64,000 nt of DNA from Perognathus longimembris pacificus (Eukaryota; Chordata; Mammalia; Rodentia; Heteromyidae): contig NC_063168.1 in assembly GCF_023159225.1 (NCBI RefSeq), positions 40,227,562 to 40,291,561 on the forward strand, given 5' to 3'. Every line of letters starts with the position of its first letter. Positions within the stretch are counted from its first letter, which is position 1. Position numbers and translations under genes: made by a program. The notes under the pieces were generated by a model, which did no database searches, was not told where the DNA came from, and was given only the letters and a program-made list of their open reading frames with translations. Of this stretch, positions 23,628-36,040 are shown piece after piece.

Positions 23628-23748
23628 GAGTTGAGCTGGATATGGCTATACACACCTATAATCCCTGCACCTGGGAGAATAAGGCAGGAGGAATTCAAGA
23701 CCAGTCTAGGCTACATATCAAGATCCTATATACCAAAAAAAAAAAAAA
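23628..23748 (+). repeat. B1-like SINE monomer
   Basis: GATATGGCTATACACACCTA, GGAGGAATTCAAGACCAGTC, then AGGCTACATATCAAGATCC and a poly-A run; no tRNA-like tail. Confidence 0.8.
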
Positions 23749-23998
23749 ATCCTATATACATTTGTGACAAAGAGGTAGAGCAGGAATCCCATGTGGAGAA
23801 GCAAGTTTACACTAAACAATACAAAAATGGTTGTATTTCTTTCCAATAAAATGTATCAACTCAAGGTGAATTCAACAACTGCCAATTTGTGATCACTGGC
23901 TGGCTGAAAGACGTAAACAGAACAGAAAATTAATTTTATTCAAAAGAATTAAATTTTATTTTAAAAGAGTATATCCATTAATGTTGTGGAAAGGCAGA

Positions 23999-25740
23999 TA
24001 AGCTAATATGGAACTAGCCAAAGCAATTCTAGGCAAAAAAAGCAGTGCAGGAGGTATCACAATACCAGACTTCAAGCTCTACTATAGAGTCATCATAACA
24101 AAAACAGCCTGGCATTGGTATAAAAACAGACCTGAAGACCAATGGAATAGAATTGAAGACCCAGAAATAAAACCGCACTCTTTACAGTCAGCTGATATTC
24201 GACAAAGGAGCTAAAGACATACAATGGAATAAACAGAGCCTCTTCAACTACTGGTGCTGGGTGAACTGGGCAACCATATGCAGAAAATTCAAAATAGACC
24301 CAAGCCTATCACCATGCACCAAGATCAACTCAAAATGGATCAAGGACCTCAATATAAGGCCTGAATCCTTGAAACTACTGAAGGATAGAGTAGGAAAGAC
24401 GCTAGAACTTATAGGCACAGGAAGGAACTTCCTGAATAGAGTCCCAGGGGCACAACAAATAGGGGAGAGACTCGACAAATGGGACTACTACAAATTAAAA
24501 AGTTTCTACACAGCTAAGGACATAGCCATCAAATTAGAAAGACAGCCAACCATATGGGGAAGGATCTTTACCAGCACAGCAACAGACAAAGGCCTAATAT
24601 CTGTCATCTACAGAGAACTCAAAAAACTAAGCCCCTCTAAGCCCAATAAACCAATTAGGAAATGGGCAAAGGAGCTAAAGAGAGATTTCACAGGAGAAGA
24701 GATAAAAATGGCAAAGAAAGTTATGAGGAAATGTTCAACGTACCTGGCAGTAAAGGAAATGCAAATAAAAACAACCCTGAGATACCACCTCACTCCAGTT
24801 AGAGTGGCCTATACTCTGAACTCAGGCAACAACAAATGCTGGAGGGGTTGCGGGGAAACAGTAACCCTCCTCCATTGTTGGTGGGAGTGCAAATTAGTAC
24901 AACCACTTTGGAGAACAGTATGGAGGTTTCTCAAAAAGCTCAACATAGACCTACCCTATGACCCAGCCATACTACTCCTAGGCATCTATCCTGAACAACA
25001 GGTCTCAGGATATCAAAAAGACATCTGCACATTCATGTTTATCACTGTACAATTCACAATAGCCAAAATATGGAAACAAACCAGAGGCCCCACTACAGAT
25101 GAATGGATACAAAAAATATGGTACCTATACACAATGGAATACTACATAGCGATTAGAAATGGTGAAATATTGGCATTTGCAGGGAAATGGTCAGAACTTG
25201 AACAAATAATGTTGAGCGAGACAAGCCTAGAACACAGAAAACAAAGGGGCATGATCTCCCTGATATATGACTGTTAAGGTGGGGGATGGGGGAGACAGTA
25301 GAGACCAGGTCTGTGAAACCAAAAACTTCTTGTCAAATGGTATTTCCCACAGGTTTGGGTCAGTGACCCTACACTATGTAACTAAAACCAAACAACTACT
25401 CAACATATAAAGGTAAAAAATTGACCTCTCAGTGGATCACAATAGCTCAAAAGCTATGTATGTACTTTCATATAAGACTATTGACATATTGTCTATTGTC
25501 GACATTACATTTAAAGCTCTAGGCAAATTTTCTTCAGCGTAGGCCATGTGGCTATTGTATATGTTCTTGGTACATTGTATATTGTATATATGTCTACAAC
25601 CTAGGGAAGGGAAAGAAAAACAGGGTGTAAGATACCATAAGAAATGTACACACTGCCCTACTATGTAACTGTACCCTTTTGCACAACACCTTGTCAAAAA
25701 AATTTGTGTTCAATTAATAAATAAATTAAATTTTAAAAAT
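23999..25740 (+). mobile_element. LINE-1, 5'-truncated, ORF2 C-terminus and 3' UTR
   Basis: The youngest-looking LINE-1 here. A 68-codon frame (24008-24214) and a 338-codon frame (24261-25277) together give the thumb and C-terminal region of ORF2. Recognisable blocks include [27 protein letters not shown] with a C-x3-C-x7-H-x4-C arrangement ([18 protein letters not shown]), FLKKLNIDLPYDPA and YTMEYY. A frameshift at about 24165-24260 separates the two frames. Endonuclease and reverse-transcriptase catalytic domains are absent, so it cannot move. The 3' UTR (25278-25700) ends in an AATAAATAAATTAAA tail. I could not define target-site duplications. Confidence 0.93.
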
Positions 25741-25844
25741 CAATTAAAATTAAATAATTAAAAATAATTTTAAAAATCAATTTAGGCTACATATAAAGAT
25801 CCTATAAGGATATAGAGCACAAGGAAACTAGCACACTGCAAAGC

Positions 25845-25932
25845 CAATGCTGGTAGCTCACATCATTAATTCTAGCTACTTGGGAGGCTGAGAGCAGGTA
25901 GATTGAAGGCCAGTCAAGCTATAGAGAATCTG
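25845..25932 (+). repeat. B1-like SINE monomer
   Basis: ATGCTGGTAGCTCACATCA, GCTACTTGGGAGGCTGAGAG, then GGCCAGTCAAGC. Confidence 0.7.
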
Positions 25933-25940
25933 TAATCCAC

Positions 25941-26250
25941 AGCTGGGCACAGTGATAGACAACTGTCATTCTAAGGTAGCTGGGAAGCTAAGATTGGGTT
26001 TCAGGTCAGCAAAAGAAGAAAAGTCTGTGAGATTCCATCTCTACTCAAGGAAGCTGCATGTGGTGGTAAGAATCTGTGATACCCCCAGCAAAGGAAAATC
26101 TAGAAGTAGGAAGATCACAGTTCAGGTGTACACTGAGTGGGAAGTAAAACCCTGTCCCAGTGAAAAACAAGGCTGGAGTCTAGTCCAGTAGTGTAACAGC
26201 CTAGCAAGCGTGAGGCTCTGAGTTCAAATCCTAGTACTATAAGAAACAAA
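25941..26250 (+). repeat. Multi-unit SINE: two B1-like heads plus tRNA-like tail
   Basis: Two B1-like units in series (GCTGGGCACAGTGATAGAC at 25943; GCTGCATGTGGTGGTAAG at about 26052) are followed by a tRNA-like unit (GTGTAACAGCCTAGCAAGCG, GAGGCTCTGAGTTCAAATCC). Confidence 0.6.
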
Positions 26251-26850
26251 GTAATGTCAATCACTGGGGGAAATATATGAGGAATGGAAAATAGATCCAA
26301 TATGCAAATGCCAGAGCAAAAAGAACAGAAGCAGTGATAAAGACTCTGAAGTAAAGAAAAAACTGAGTTTTCAGATCAAAGGAGCTCACCAAATGCCAGG
26401 CAAACCTAACGTGAGGGGAAAGACGTACTCGATATTTATTATGATCAAGCATATATTTTAAAGTCTTACAGGATTAAAGAAAGCAGGTAAAGAATATTTA
26501 CGTAAAAAATTAAATGTTCTCATATTTGCACTTAAAATTGGCATTGTACAATATATAGATAAATTGTGAAAGTCATGCTAATGATTTTAAACTTTAACTA
26601 TCTTAGGATAACAGTGACAGGAAATTAAACACCTAGGAAGCTGATCGGAAGACTGAAAAAAGGAAAAGCTTTATATTTAAGTAGTCTTAATGGCATGATG
26701 TTTTTTCCAGCTATTTGAACTGGAGACCCCAGATTTTCATTTTGCACTGGGCCCCACAAATTAAACAGCTGTCCCTGCCAGAACATGTCAACCTCCTTCC
26801 TTGATGGTCTTCTGGCTTCTTCTCCTTCTCAGCTCCTTCCTTTCCACAGC
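26251..26850. other. Unrecognised intronic sequence
   Basis: No recognised repeat or exon. Confidence 0.35.
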
Positions 26851-26854
26851 AGCC

Positions 26855-27085
26855 AAAGAGCTCACACCTGTAATCCTAGCTACTCAGGAGGCCAGGATCT
26901 GAGGAGCATGGATTGAAGCCAGCTCAGGTAGAAAAGTTCATGAGACTCTTATCTCCAATAAACTACTCAGAAAAAGCTGAAAGTGGGGCTGTGGCTCAAG
27001 TAGTACAGCACTAGCCTTGAGCACAAAGAGGGTCAGGGACAGCACCCAGGCCTTGAGTTCAAGCCCCAAGACTGGGGAGGAAATA
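26855..27085 (+). repeat. B1-like/Geo composite SINE
   Basis: Composite with GTAATCCTAGCTACTCAGG and AGCACTAGCCTTGAGCACAA. Confidence 0.88.
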
Positions 27086-27126
27086 CCCCAAGTAGATTGC
27101 CTGGCTCCTGCTCAAAACTCTCTAGC

Positions 27127-27345
27127 AAGGCTGGAAATATGGCCTAGTGGTAGAGTGCATGACCTAGGTTTGATTCCTCAGCACCACAGATATAGAAAAA
27201 GCCAGAAGTAGCACTGTGGCTCAAGTGGTAGAGTGCTAGCCTTGAGCAAAAAGAAGGCAGGGACAGTGCTCAGGATCTGAGTTCAAGCCCCAGGACTGGC
27301 AAAACAAAACAAAACAAAACAACAAAAAACAACCCTCGCTAACAG
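27127..27345 (+). repeat. IDL-Geo SINE with deletion
   Basis: Left monomer lacks about 10 bases around the anticodon-stem equivalent (GAGTGCATGACCTAGG). The tail is an (AAAAC) run. Confidence 0.88.
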
Positions 27346-27459
27346 AAGAACCTAAAAATGACAACTTCCTACTCAAGGCCTGCCTGGCCTCCATCTAACC
27401 TCCCTACCTAAACCCCTATTATATCTCTTCTCTCACAACCATGAAGCCCCACCAGTCTT

Positions 27460-27690
27460 CTGTGGTTCTACAGTGAACATGGTACTGGTTCAGGGGCCTT
27501 TGCCTGGAATGCTTTACCTCAGACCTTCCTGAACCACCACATCTACTGCAGTCCCCAAAGCCTTCCCTTCCTCTCCTCAGCACTTGCTGCTGCCCCATGC
27601 TGTGCTACTTATTTGTTGTTTCCCCTAAAAGACTGCAAGGTCCACAAAAGCTGGGACCCTATGTGAATCTGACTCACCACTTACACCTGT
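27460..27690 (+). repeat. L2 LINE 3' end
   Basis: L2 order is visible: GGGGCCTTTGCCTGGAATGC, then CAGCACTTGCTGCTGCCCC, then AAGACTGCAAGGTCCACAAA. Ancient and diverged. Confidence 0.7.
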
Positions 27691-27819
27691 AACCTACAGG
27701 GCAAGTCAGTGCCCTGGGAGATCTAAAGGGAGGTGAAGGCTGGTAGTAAGTTTCTCTGCCTATTCTTGTCCTAGTCAGTTGTGACAGAAATCACACTGTG
27801 AGACTCAAGAAGTCCCCAG

Positions 27820-28040
27820 TGGCCACGTGCCAATGGCTCCTGCTTGTAATCCTAGCTACTCAGGAGGCTGAGATCTGAGGATCACCAGCCCAAGCAGGAA
27901 AGCCTGTGAGACTCTTAGCTTCAATTAACCACCAAAGTGGAGCTATGGCTCAAGTGGTAGAACTGCTAGAGTAGGCTTGAACCTCAGAACAGTGCCCAGG
28001 CCCTGAATTCAACAATCCAACCCCCACCCCCCAAAAAAGA
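27820..28040 (+). repeat. B1-like/Geo composite SINE
   Basis: B1-like head with GCTACTCAGGAGGCTGAGAT, TTCAATTAACCACC linker and a degraded tail. Confidence 0.85.
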
Positions 28041-30425
28041 AGAAAATACATAAACAATTCCTAGGAGAAAAGTGATCATTAGTTAAGATGCTTTAGGTTG
28101 TAATAATTGTAAACCTAATCCACAGGGCTTGAACAATAAAGGAAGTGCCCTTTCATAACTATGAGCCCAATGGTAGAACAAATTTCTATCCATGCCGTTA
28201 GTAACTTAGGTTTCTCCATCTCACCTCTACCAGTTCGGCCATCATTGTTTCAAGCTCACCTTACAGCTATGTCTCCTCACAGATATAAGATGGTAGAAGA
28301 ACCTGGACCATTGCATCCTCACTCACATGTAGCAAGAGTCTAGAAGCCACTAGCAAATCATTTTTGTATGTCACACTGAATCCTGTCACCTCATTCATCT
28401 ACTAATCCCAACTAAGAAAGACAGTATTAAAATTATTTGCTTGGACTAATACTTGTAGAGAGAGAATCACAATTTTCCTTTCAGTCGGGATTCATTAATT
28501 TATCTGAAATGTATTCCTATCTCCACAGTACTCTTTTCATGCAAAGACACAGAACCTCTTTGCATTTATTCAAACACTCTGCTTTTCCTAGTGTATTTCA
28601 GAATGGGTTTGTGGTTTTCTTCACATATATTCTGCACATTATTTGGCACATAAATTTCTTTAATTTTTGATATTTTAATTTAAGGTTCTATAGTGAATGT
28701 GCTCTTATTTTCTGTCATATTTGCTGCCTACACAAAAAGTTAATTTACTACTGCATGAATGCTTTTTAATCAGACTATGACACTAAAACTTGCAACTTGT
28801 AATCTGAGCATCCTCTCTTGTGAATGACATTTTTCAGCCTCTGGATATTTGTTCCTGTGTCCTCCAAATAAAAAAAAGCACTGTTTCTAAATGTTGTAGT
28901 ACTGTGACCTTAGAGTCAGACCTGGCTTTCAACTGCTGGAGGATCCAAATGGTAGCAAGGCTGAGAAGAAATGACAAATTAATTACCCTGTCAGTCCTTT
29001 CTCTTAGGAATCAACGCCGTAGCTTCTGGCATGAGGCAGTGCTCTCCCCACTGGAAGTGTGATGCGTCCATCACCTTCTCTTAACTTCAAAGGTGTAATT
29101 CTAAAGGAATAAACTCATATTACTTTTAAATCTGTACATCTGTGGATGCAGCTGTAACAGGCTCAAACCATAAGATCAAGTCTTTGCATTGGCAACTAGC
29201 AGACTATTTAGCACTAAAATTGGAAATTGTTTTGTTTTCCTGGGAATACAGTAAGATTATAGTCAATTGTAAGAGACAAAATTTTCTAAAGATTAAATTT
29301 TATTTGTTCAAATTTACTTAAAATTTTATATTCAGTCATGACCTATTTGACTATGAATAAATCATTTAAAAATTTCCAAAGGAAAACATATTAGTATTTA
29401 ATTTTTAAAACTTTTCCAGTTGCTTTAATTTACATTTTTGACAAAAAAATTCAAATTAAATACATCTTGAATATAATTACATTTAAAAATATTTTAGAGA
29501 AGAGGTGGCAGTGACTAAGGTGCATTATACTCATATCCTGACTTCTGGTATGGAAAACCCTTTGCACAATTACTTAATAAGTTTTTAAAAAATATTCCAG
29601 GTCATTACTGTGACTAGAACAAAAATTATGAACATCTTGATTATAATGAAATTAACTATTTTGAAAATGAAAGCAAAGTAAATAAATTTTATAGTTCAGA
29701 TTATGATTCATACATTATTTTATATTACCATTGCTCCCAAAATGCTGGCATATCATCAGAATACCCAGGTGTGCATAGTTATCCAATGTAACCATTTTTA
29801 AAATTTTGCAAGCTTACATGTGTAGAAACCATGGCTTAATAATTTTTATTGACATTTTCAGTATTCTTGTCATGGAAAGTTTAACAAGGCAGGGGGATTA
29901 GGATATATTTCATTAAGAAGTTTAGGAGCTTGATTTAAAAGTCAATATTTAAAAATAAGACTTGTGGGCCCTCATTTATGCTCCTACTTGACTCTGCAAT
30001 AATTAGGAGTGTACCTGGTCCTGTGTTATCTGTAGCCTCATAGACTGGTGACATCAGGGCAGGATGGCTGCTGACCATCCAATCACATCCGAGCCAGATA
30101 TGCTAATAGAAAGTAGGTATTGTTCTCCTAACATTTGTTATTAGTCCTTGTAGATCACATGTTCATAAGACTCATCATAGTACCTAAGGAATCTGGGGCC
30201 ATTGAGCTGTATTTCATTCTCACTCCTACACATGGCAGTTCAAATGAAATCCATTGCATTGAAACCTAAGGCAGACACTTCATTGTGCAAATGGATTGAT
30301 TTCTTACTAGCTTTAACAGTTTTATATTGGGTTTTGTGGCTCTTCTGGATACACAATGTTACAGAATGCTAACACTGATAGTCCTGTCTCTTACTTTATA
30401 GTATTTCTTATTTCTTCTGCATTTT
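28041..30425. other. Long unrecognised intronic stretch
   Basis: About 2.4 kb with no lineage SINE and no LINE-1 I can identify, the longest such gap in the window. No exon with paired splice sites or coding resemblance was found. Confidence 0.45.
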
Positions 30426-30437
30426 CACAACATTCTT

Positions 30438-30650
30438 TTTTTTTTTTTTTTTTTTTTGGCCAGTCCTGGGCCTTGGACTCAGGGCCTGAGCACCATCCCT
30501 GGCTTCTTCCCGCTCAAGGCTAGCACTCTGCCACTTGAGCCACAGCGCCGCTTCTGGCCGTTTTCTGTATATGTGGTGCTGGGGAATCGAACCTAGGGCC
30601 TCGTGTATCCGAGGCAGGCACTCTTGCCACTAGGCTATATCCCCAGCCCC
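30438..30650 (-). repeat. IDL-Geo SINE, young-looking
   Basis: Long uninterrupted T tail of over 20 bases and perfect 12-bp duplications CACAACATTCTT at 30426-30437 and 30651-30662. Confidence 0.94.
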
Positions 30651-30662
30651 CACAACATTCTT

Positions 30663-31550
30663 GAACTCCCTGAATATTATTAAGTAGTGGTGATGGTAGG
30701 CATCCATCCTGTCACTAGCTTGACTTGGATTTGCCTCTGGTAGCTCATCAGTGAGTAACCCGTTGTTGTTGGCTTCATACTGATATCCCTCCAACCTTCC
30801 CGTGTGAGATCTTTTGAGAGCTATGTGGCCAGGTCTCCCTGTTGAGATTTGGAAAATTTAGGACTATACCAATGCAGGCACTGCCACTGTGGACAAACAT
30901 AATAAGCCAAGAAAAAATAAACAAAAAATCAAAACTAAACCTTCAACCCTGTTAAACAACTACTCTAAATTCACTGACAAAATGTGTGGCTTTGGGTGAC
31001 TTTACTCCTTCAAGTCTGAAACAATCCAGAAGCAAGGCAGTCTAGACAATACAGAGTGGTCAGGAATTTTATCTTCTGTTTTTCTCTTCCCTGTGTTATT
31101 TTTAGGGGGAATGACAGAAAGTTTATGGTAAGCCCATAAATAAACATTTAGAGTTTTGTACAAGAGTGTCTGTCACATGTTAAGACTTATGGCTTATATT
31201 TTATGCACTTTTGCATGTTAATTTTATTTCACAATAAAAAAGCTTAAAATATGCATACTGATGCAGTAAAGAAATCATTACTACTAGTCAGGAGAGTCAG
31301 TAGTGAAAAACAGCTTTGTGAGCCCCTAAACTCTGACAAGGCAGAGATAGTGGTTTGGTCACCATTATATCACCGAAAACTGGTACATCATACCAAAAAC
31401 TTGTGATGAATTAACTGATTCGGATTGTACAGAACTCTCTTGTGAAATCATGTCACTGAAGAATGGCATTACAGAATTACAAGTATCCACAATTTCAAGA
31501 GTGATCAGCAGGAAATTAATATTTGGGGCCTGGCAGAAAGTAATGCTAAT
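30663..31550. other. Unrecognised intronic sequence
   Basis: No named repeat or exon supported. Confidence 0.35.
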
Positions 31551-31757
31551 AACCAGGTATGGGTGGCTCATGCCTATAATCCTAACTATTCAAGAGGTTG
31601 AGATCTGAGGATCTCGGTTCAATGCCAGCCTGAGCAAGAAAGTCCATAGACTCCTATCTCCAATTAAACACCCAAAAAGCCAAAAGTGGAGCTGTAGCTC
31701 AAGTAGTATAGCACTAACCTAGAGCACAAACGTTCCAGGACTGGCACCAAAACATAA
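31551..31757 (+). repeat. B1-like/Geo composite SINE
   Basis: Composite with CTCATGCCTATAATCCTAAC and a tail shortened between CTAGAGCACAAA and CCAGGACTGGCACC. Confidence 0.85.
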
Positions 31758-31759
31758 AA

Positions 31760-31815
31760 AGGAGGGAGGGAGGGAAGGAGGGAGGGAGGGAGGGAAGAAG
31801 GAAGGGAGGAAGGAA
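31760..31815. repeat. (GGAA)/(GGGA) microsatellite
   Basis: Purine tetranucleotide run at the 3' tail of the preceding SINE. Confidence 0.93.
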
Positions 31816-32079
31816 TACTTATAATGTTTGGATTTTTCTCTAATTTAATTCTGTAATTATTATAAATAGTAGTAATCATTGTTCTCTTACTGGTTTTATT
31901 TATCTTTTAACCCATCATGATATTCAACAAGAAGGGACTTGCACAAGGCCCTAAAGCTATAGTTTTCTCTTACCCCTTTCAAGCATATTACCTCCCAGAA
32001 TACAGAGAATGAGATTTGCATTGATCTTTCCTATCCCTGCCACATTTACTCTCATCATCCTGCTTATTTCCTTCTAGCA

Positions 32080-32232
32080 CTTGTCATAATTCATAACCAT
32101 TTTATTTACTTGTTAATACCCTGACTCCTTGCACAGAGTAATTAGAGTAGATGATTCTTCACTTTTTACAGCTAATTTTAGTGCTTTGAACATAGTAGGT
32201 TCTCAGTAACTATTATCAGTGAATGAATGAAT
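32080..32232 (+). repeat. L2- or MIR-type ancient repeat
   Basis: AACATAGTAGGTTCTCAGTAAC, then GTGAATGAATGAATG, resembles the conserved 3' end of L2 or MIR. Confidence 0.6.
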
Positions 32233-32355
32233 GTACTCAGGTCATTTTTGTAGTACTAAAGGAAGGTTGACTTACCTAAGGAGATCTGTCCTTTGGAATA
32301 ATCCCCAATGTGAGAGTATAGCGGCAATACCTTTAAGGAGGTCATGGAGCTTTTA

Positions 32356-32750
32356 AAATAAGATTAGTACCTGTGTTACTTTTTGTAGCTATGACTAAAA
32401 TACCTCAGAGAACAGTTTATGGGGAGGAATTACTCATTTTGGCTCATGATTTGAGAGATTTCGGTCCATAGTCGTTGACCCATGATGATGCAGAATATTA
32501 TGATGCCTGGAGGACATGGAGGGGGAAGCTGCTCACTTCATGGTAGCCAGGAAGCACAGCATGTGAAGAGGTGACAGGGAACCAGGTGTAACCTTCAGAA
32601 GCAACACTCCTAGTAACCCACCCACCTCCTCCACATAGGCCCTGCCTTCTAAAGTTTCCACCACATCCCCAAATAGCACCACCAGCTGAGGATCAAACAT
32701 TCAGTACAGAAGCCTTAAGGAAATACATATTCAAATCATAGCAATTCTCT
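32356..32750 (-). mobile_element. MaLR-like LTR
   Basis: TTTTGTAGCTATGACTAAAATACC, then TTTTGGCTCATGATTTGAGA and GCCTTCTAAAGTTTCCACCA, read as the reverse of a MaLR-type LTR. Diverged; no clear target-site duplication. Confidence 0.65.
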
Positions 32751-32769
32751 CACGCAATAAGCAGTAGTA

Positions 32770-32978
32770 GAATTCTGTAGCATCCTCCACCATGTGAGGA
32801 GACAAGAATGCTTCTGTTTTGAACAAGGAGGCAAGTCCTAACCAGATTATGAACTTGCTAGAACCTTGATCTAAGGCTTCTCAGCCTCTAGAATTGTGAG
32901 AACCAAGTTTCTTTTGTTTATAAGCAACCTAATCTTGTATTTTGTTATAGCAGCCCAGACAAACTGGGACAAGATCTT
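32770..32978 (+). mobile_element. MaLR-like LTR 3' part
   Basis: CACCATGTGAGGAGACAAGA, GCCTCTAGAATTGTGAGAA and the terminal TTTTGTTATAGCAGCCCAGA are typical of MST/MLT-type LTR 3' ends. It points the opposite way to its neighbour. Confidence 0.75.
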
Positions 32979-32979
32979 A

Positions 32980-34963
32980 CAACTACAAGTCACTGAAGAA
33001 TGAAGAGAGCTAGCAGGCCAGAATTTAAAACATCATAATTATTTGGTTCTGGTCTCAATTCTCTTTCTTTAAAACCTGCTCTTAAGTATTTTCAATCATG
33101 GTGCTATTCTTTAACAAGAGACATGGTGATCCAACTGTATTCTCTTTCAAAGACTCTCCACTGAGAACTTTGTAAATTTTTCTTCTAGGTACAAGCACAT
33201 AGGAATATAATAGGGTCACCAAGTCTATTATGCAACATCTAAGCAAAGCCTTCCCCAGGAAAACCTTGGATTTGAGTTCAAACGTGTGTTTGTACCAGTG
33301 AATTCACCTGGTGAATTAACCTTAAAGTAGTAGGAATGGGACATGGCCTTGCTTTATTCAGTGACAGCTACAAAGTAAAGCTAACCAAACATTTTGAAAA
33401 TACATTTCCTTAGTCATTGTAAACACTGAACAAAAGAAATCAGATAGAACAAAACCAATCTCTTATCATTGTTGAATAAACAATTCAAAGTACACAGTCT
33501 ACCCATAAGAAGTCATTTTAAAGAAAGGTGTTTACTGGGAGTTTTTAATAGCATAATAAACGCTTTGATATGTTGTGAGAAAAAAAACAGTACAAAATTG
33601 TGTATACCTGTCAATAATAGAGCTAATATGGTGAAGCTAGCCTGAGCTACATAGAGAACTTGTCTCTGAAAGAAGACAAAAGCAAAACAAAACAAAAGAG
33701 TGGGGAATTAGTTGAAGAAAGGTAGATATATGTACATGAGAGAATTATAGATGAGCAACAGAAACCATGTTCTGAAGAAGTCTTAGGAAGCAGGGCAGTA
33801 CCTTTAGACCATCCATCATGGCCCTGCCAGCAAATGGATGGCACAATCAAAGTAGATAATCAAGAAGATGCAGCCAAAAATAAAGGAAAGCATCCAGGGC
33901 TGGCAGCAGTGAGGAAATCATTACCACTTCTAGCTTGGACGGAAAGGGGTGCTGGGAGGAAGCAACTGCCTGAGCAAAATATAGTAACACCTTAGGCTAC
34001 AGAACAATCTGGAATGTCAGTATGGGAATGGTGATTCTTCCAACCTATAGCCAGGCAAGAAAGAAAACAAAAACTAGAGTCTTTCTATTCCCCTACCATC
34101 TACTCTCCGGCCAGTGTCTGTTATTGGCGGCATCAGTGAGTAGGCAGAAGGCATAGGCACAGTCTATGGAGGTCAGTCTCCCAATACAGAGCTGGGTGGA
34201 TCAGGTGTAATGTGGGTCTTGGTAGGGGCGGGGGAGAGAGGGACACTTGAAGATTGTCCCATATAATGTTTAGGAAATATGGTATTATAATCCCAAATCT
34301 GTAAATCTATATGTATTTACAAATTTAAGAGTTTAAGATTTGGATGCAGGGTTATTGTGGAATGCCCTTTGGAACAGATTAGGTAGGAAGGGAAGCAGGA
34401 TTGGAAGAAGAAGGTAAAATGCAGCACAGTTCCAACAGAGCCCCTGACCATTCCTATCAGGTTCTAGAACCAGCATAGCCCTTCAAAGAGAGTCCCAATG
34501 AAGTTGAGAAGTGGGTTACTGCTTGCAGGCTCCTCCCACAAGTCCCAAGATAATGTCTGGTTAGAGTCAGTAAGCAACCATTATGCAATACTGGGCAACT
34601 TATCATGTTATCATTCTGAAGGGATGGGGAAGGAGGCATGCCACAACATCCACCATGATGGCTGTTAACAATGGTTGGTTCTGGGTTATAGAATTGTGGC
34701 CAAATCACTTCCTGTTTTAAAGTATTAGGATACAGAGCAATTAAGATGCTGTGACAAGGAGATTTAAATAGTGACATAAGAAATTTGGGTTTATTTCCCT
34801 GGCCTTAAAAAGTCCACTTGATGAACTTAAGAAGTCCATTGAGGATACCTGTCCTCCCAGCTGGTTGTTCTAGAACCCTCAGCATACAGCTTCTAATGCT
34901 GCAGATAAAGCTTCTTAGGCTGCAAAAGGAGGTATACAGGTTGCATAGTACACGTCTTGGAAA
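32980..34963. other. Unrecognised intronic sequence
   Basis: A B1-like fragment lies at about 33597-33690 on the plus strand (GAAGCTAGCCTGAGCTACAT, AACTTGTCTCTG). The rest is unrecognised. Confidence 0.4.
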
Positions 34964-34973
34964 ATAAAATCTT

Positions 34974-35175
34974 TTTTTTTTCTTTTTTCTTTTTTTTTGC
35001 CAGTCCTCGGCCATGAACTCAGGGCCTGAGCACTGTCCCTGGCTTCTTTTTGCTCAAGGCTAGCACCCTGCCACTTGGGCCACAGCGCCACTTCTGGCCA
35101 TTTTTTTTATATATGTGGTGCTGAGGAATTGAACCCAGGGCTTCATGTATACAAGGCAAGCACTCTTGCCAGCCC
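34974..35175 (-). repeat. IDL-Geo SINE with 5' deletion
   Basis: Flanked by ATAAAATCTT at 34964-34973 and 35176-35185. Part of the left monomer's first 30 bases is missing (CACTCTTGCC joins directly to AGCCC). Confidence 0.9.
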
Positions 35176-35185
35176 ATAAAATCTT

Positions 35186-35822
35186 AAAAATAACAAAAAT
35201 CATTTTAAAAAGAAACTTAGTCCTGAGAAGTCAGCTAGCACTATGCTTTAAAAGATATTTTCTAGAAGTAGATTCTCCAAATCTTTCTACCATTTAAATC
35301 AGTTAAGTCATACCATGCTAATTAGCAAATAGGTTTATTGGTGAATAAGTGACTTTTTCAACTGACATGATAAATTTTCATATTGCCAAAAGTGAAACTA
35401 AAAGTATTCAAAAACACATGGATTGGCTCTACCACTCTCCAGGCCTATAAGCCAAGTCCATCCCTACATCCATTTAAAGTTTTGCCCAAGCATCTGACTT
35501 TTGTGTTACCTCGTATAAACATTTATACAGAGATTTTTAATGTCTGTGGATGGAGGAAATATGAATTTTTAAAACCAATATTCTAATTAGTACAGGAAAA
35601 GAGCCCTATCCCTTTAAAAAGGGCAACAAACCTTTGAAAAGAGGAGAAAGAAATGTAACTAGAAATCTATCAAGGACTACAAGGCTGTTTTTAACTTATT
35701 TCCTAAGAAACCACAAATAGACCTGACAGTACTACTTCCAAAGAAGCTTACAGCTACTTACTCTATTATTAAATTTTCATTTAAAATTTTAAACTCACTA
35801 ATAAAAATAAAATCTACTGTAT
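35186..35822. other. Unrecognised intronic sequence
   Basis: Nothing identified. Confidence 0.35.
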
Positions 35823-35838
35823 AAAAAAATTAGTTCTT

Positions 35839-36036
35839 GGGCTGGGGATATAGCCTAGTGGCAGAGTGCCTGCCTCGGATACACGAATCCCTAGGTTCGA
35901 TTCCCCAGCACCACATATACAGAAAACGGCCAGAAGCGGCGCTGTGGCTCAAGTGGCAGAGTTCTAGCCTTGAGCGGGAAGAAGCCAGGGACAGTGCTCA
36001 GGCCCGGAGTCCAAGGCCCAGGACTGGCCAAAAAAA
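35839..36036 (+). repeat. IDL-Geo dimeric SINE
   Basis: Complete dimer with perfect 16-bp duplications AAAAAAATTAGTTCTT at 35823-35838 and 36037-36052. Confidence 0.94.
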
Positions 36037-36040
36037 AAAA

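Noticed and set aside
23701..25810. Similar AGGCTACATAT(C/A)AAGATCCTATA segments before and after the 24-25.7 kb LINE-1 as its target-site duplication
   Set aside because: The left one is the 3' end of a B1-like SINE about 250 bp away from the LINE-1 start, and the right one also resembles that SINE end. Neither abuts the element.
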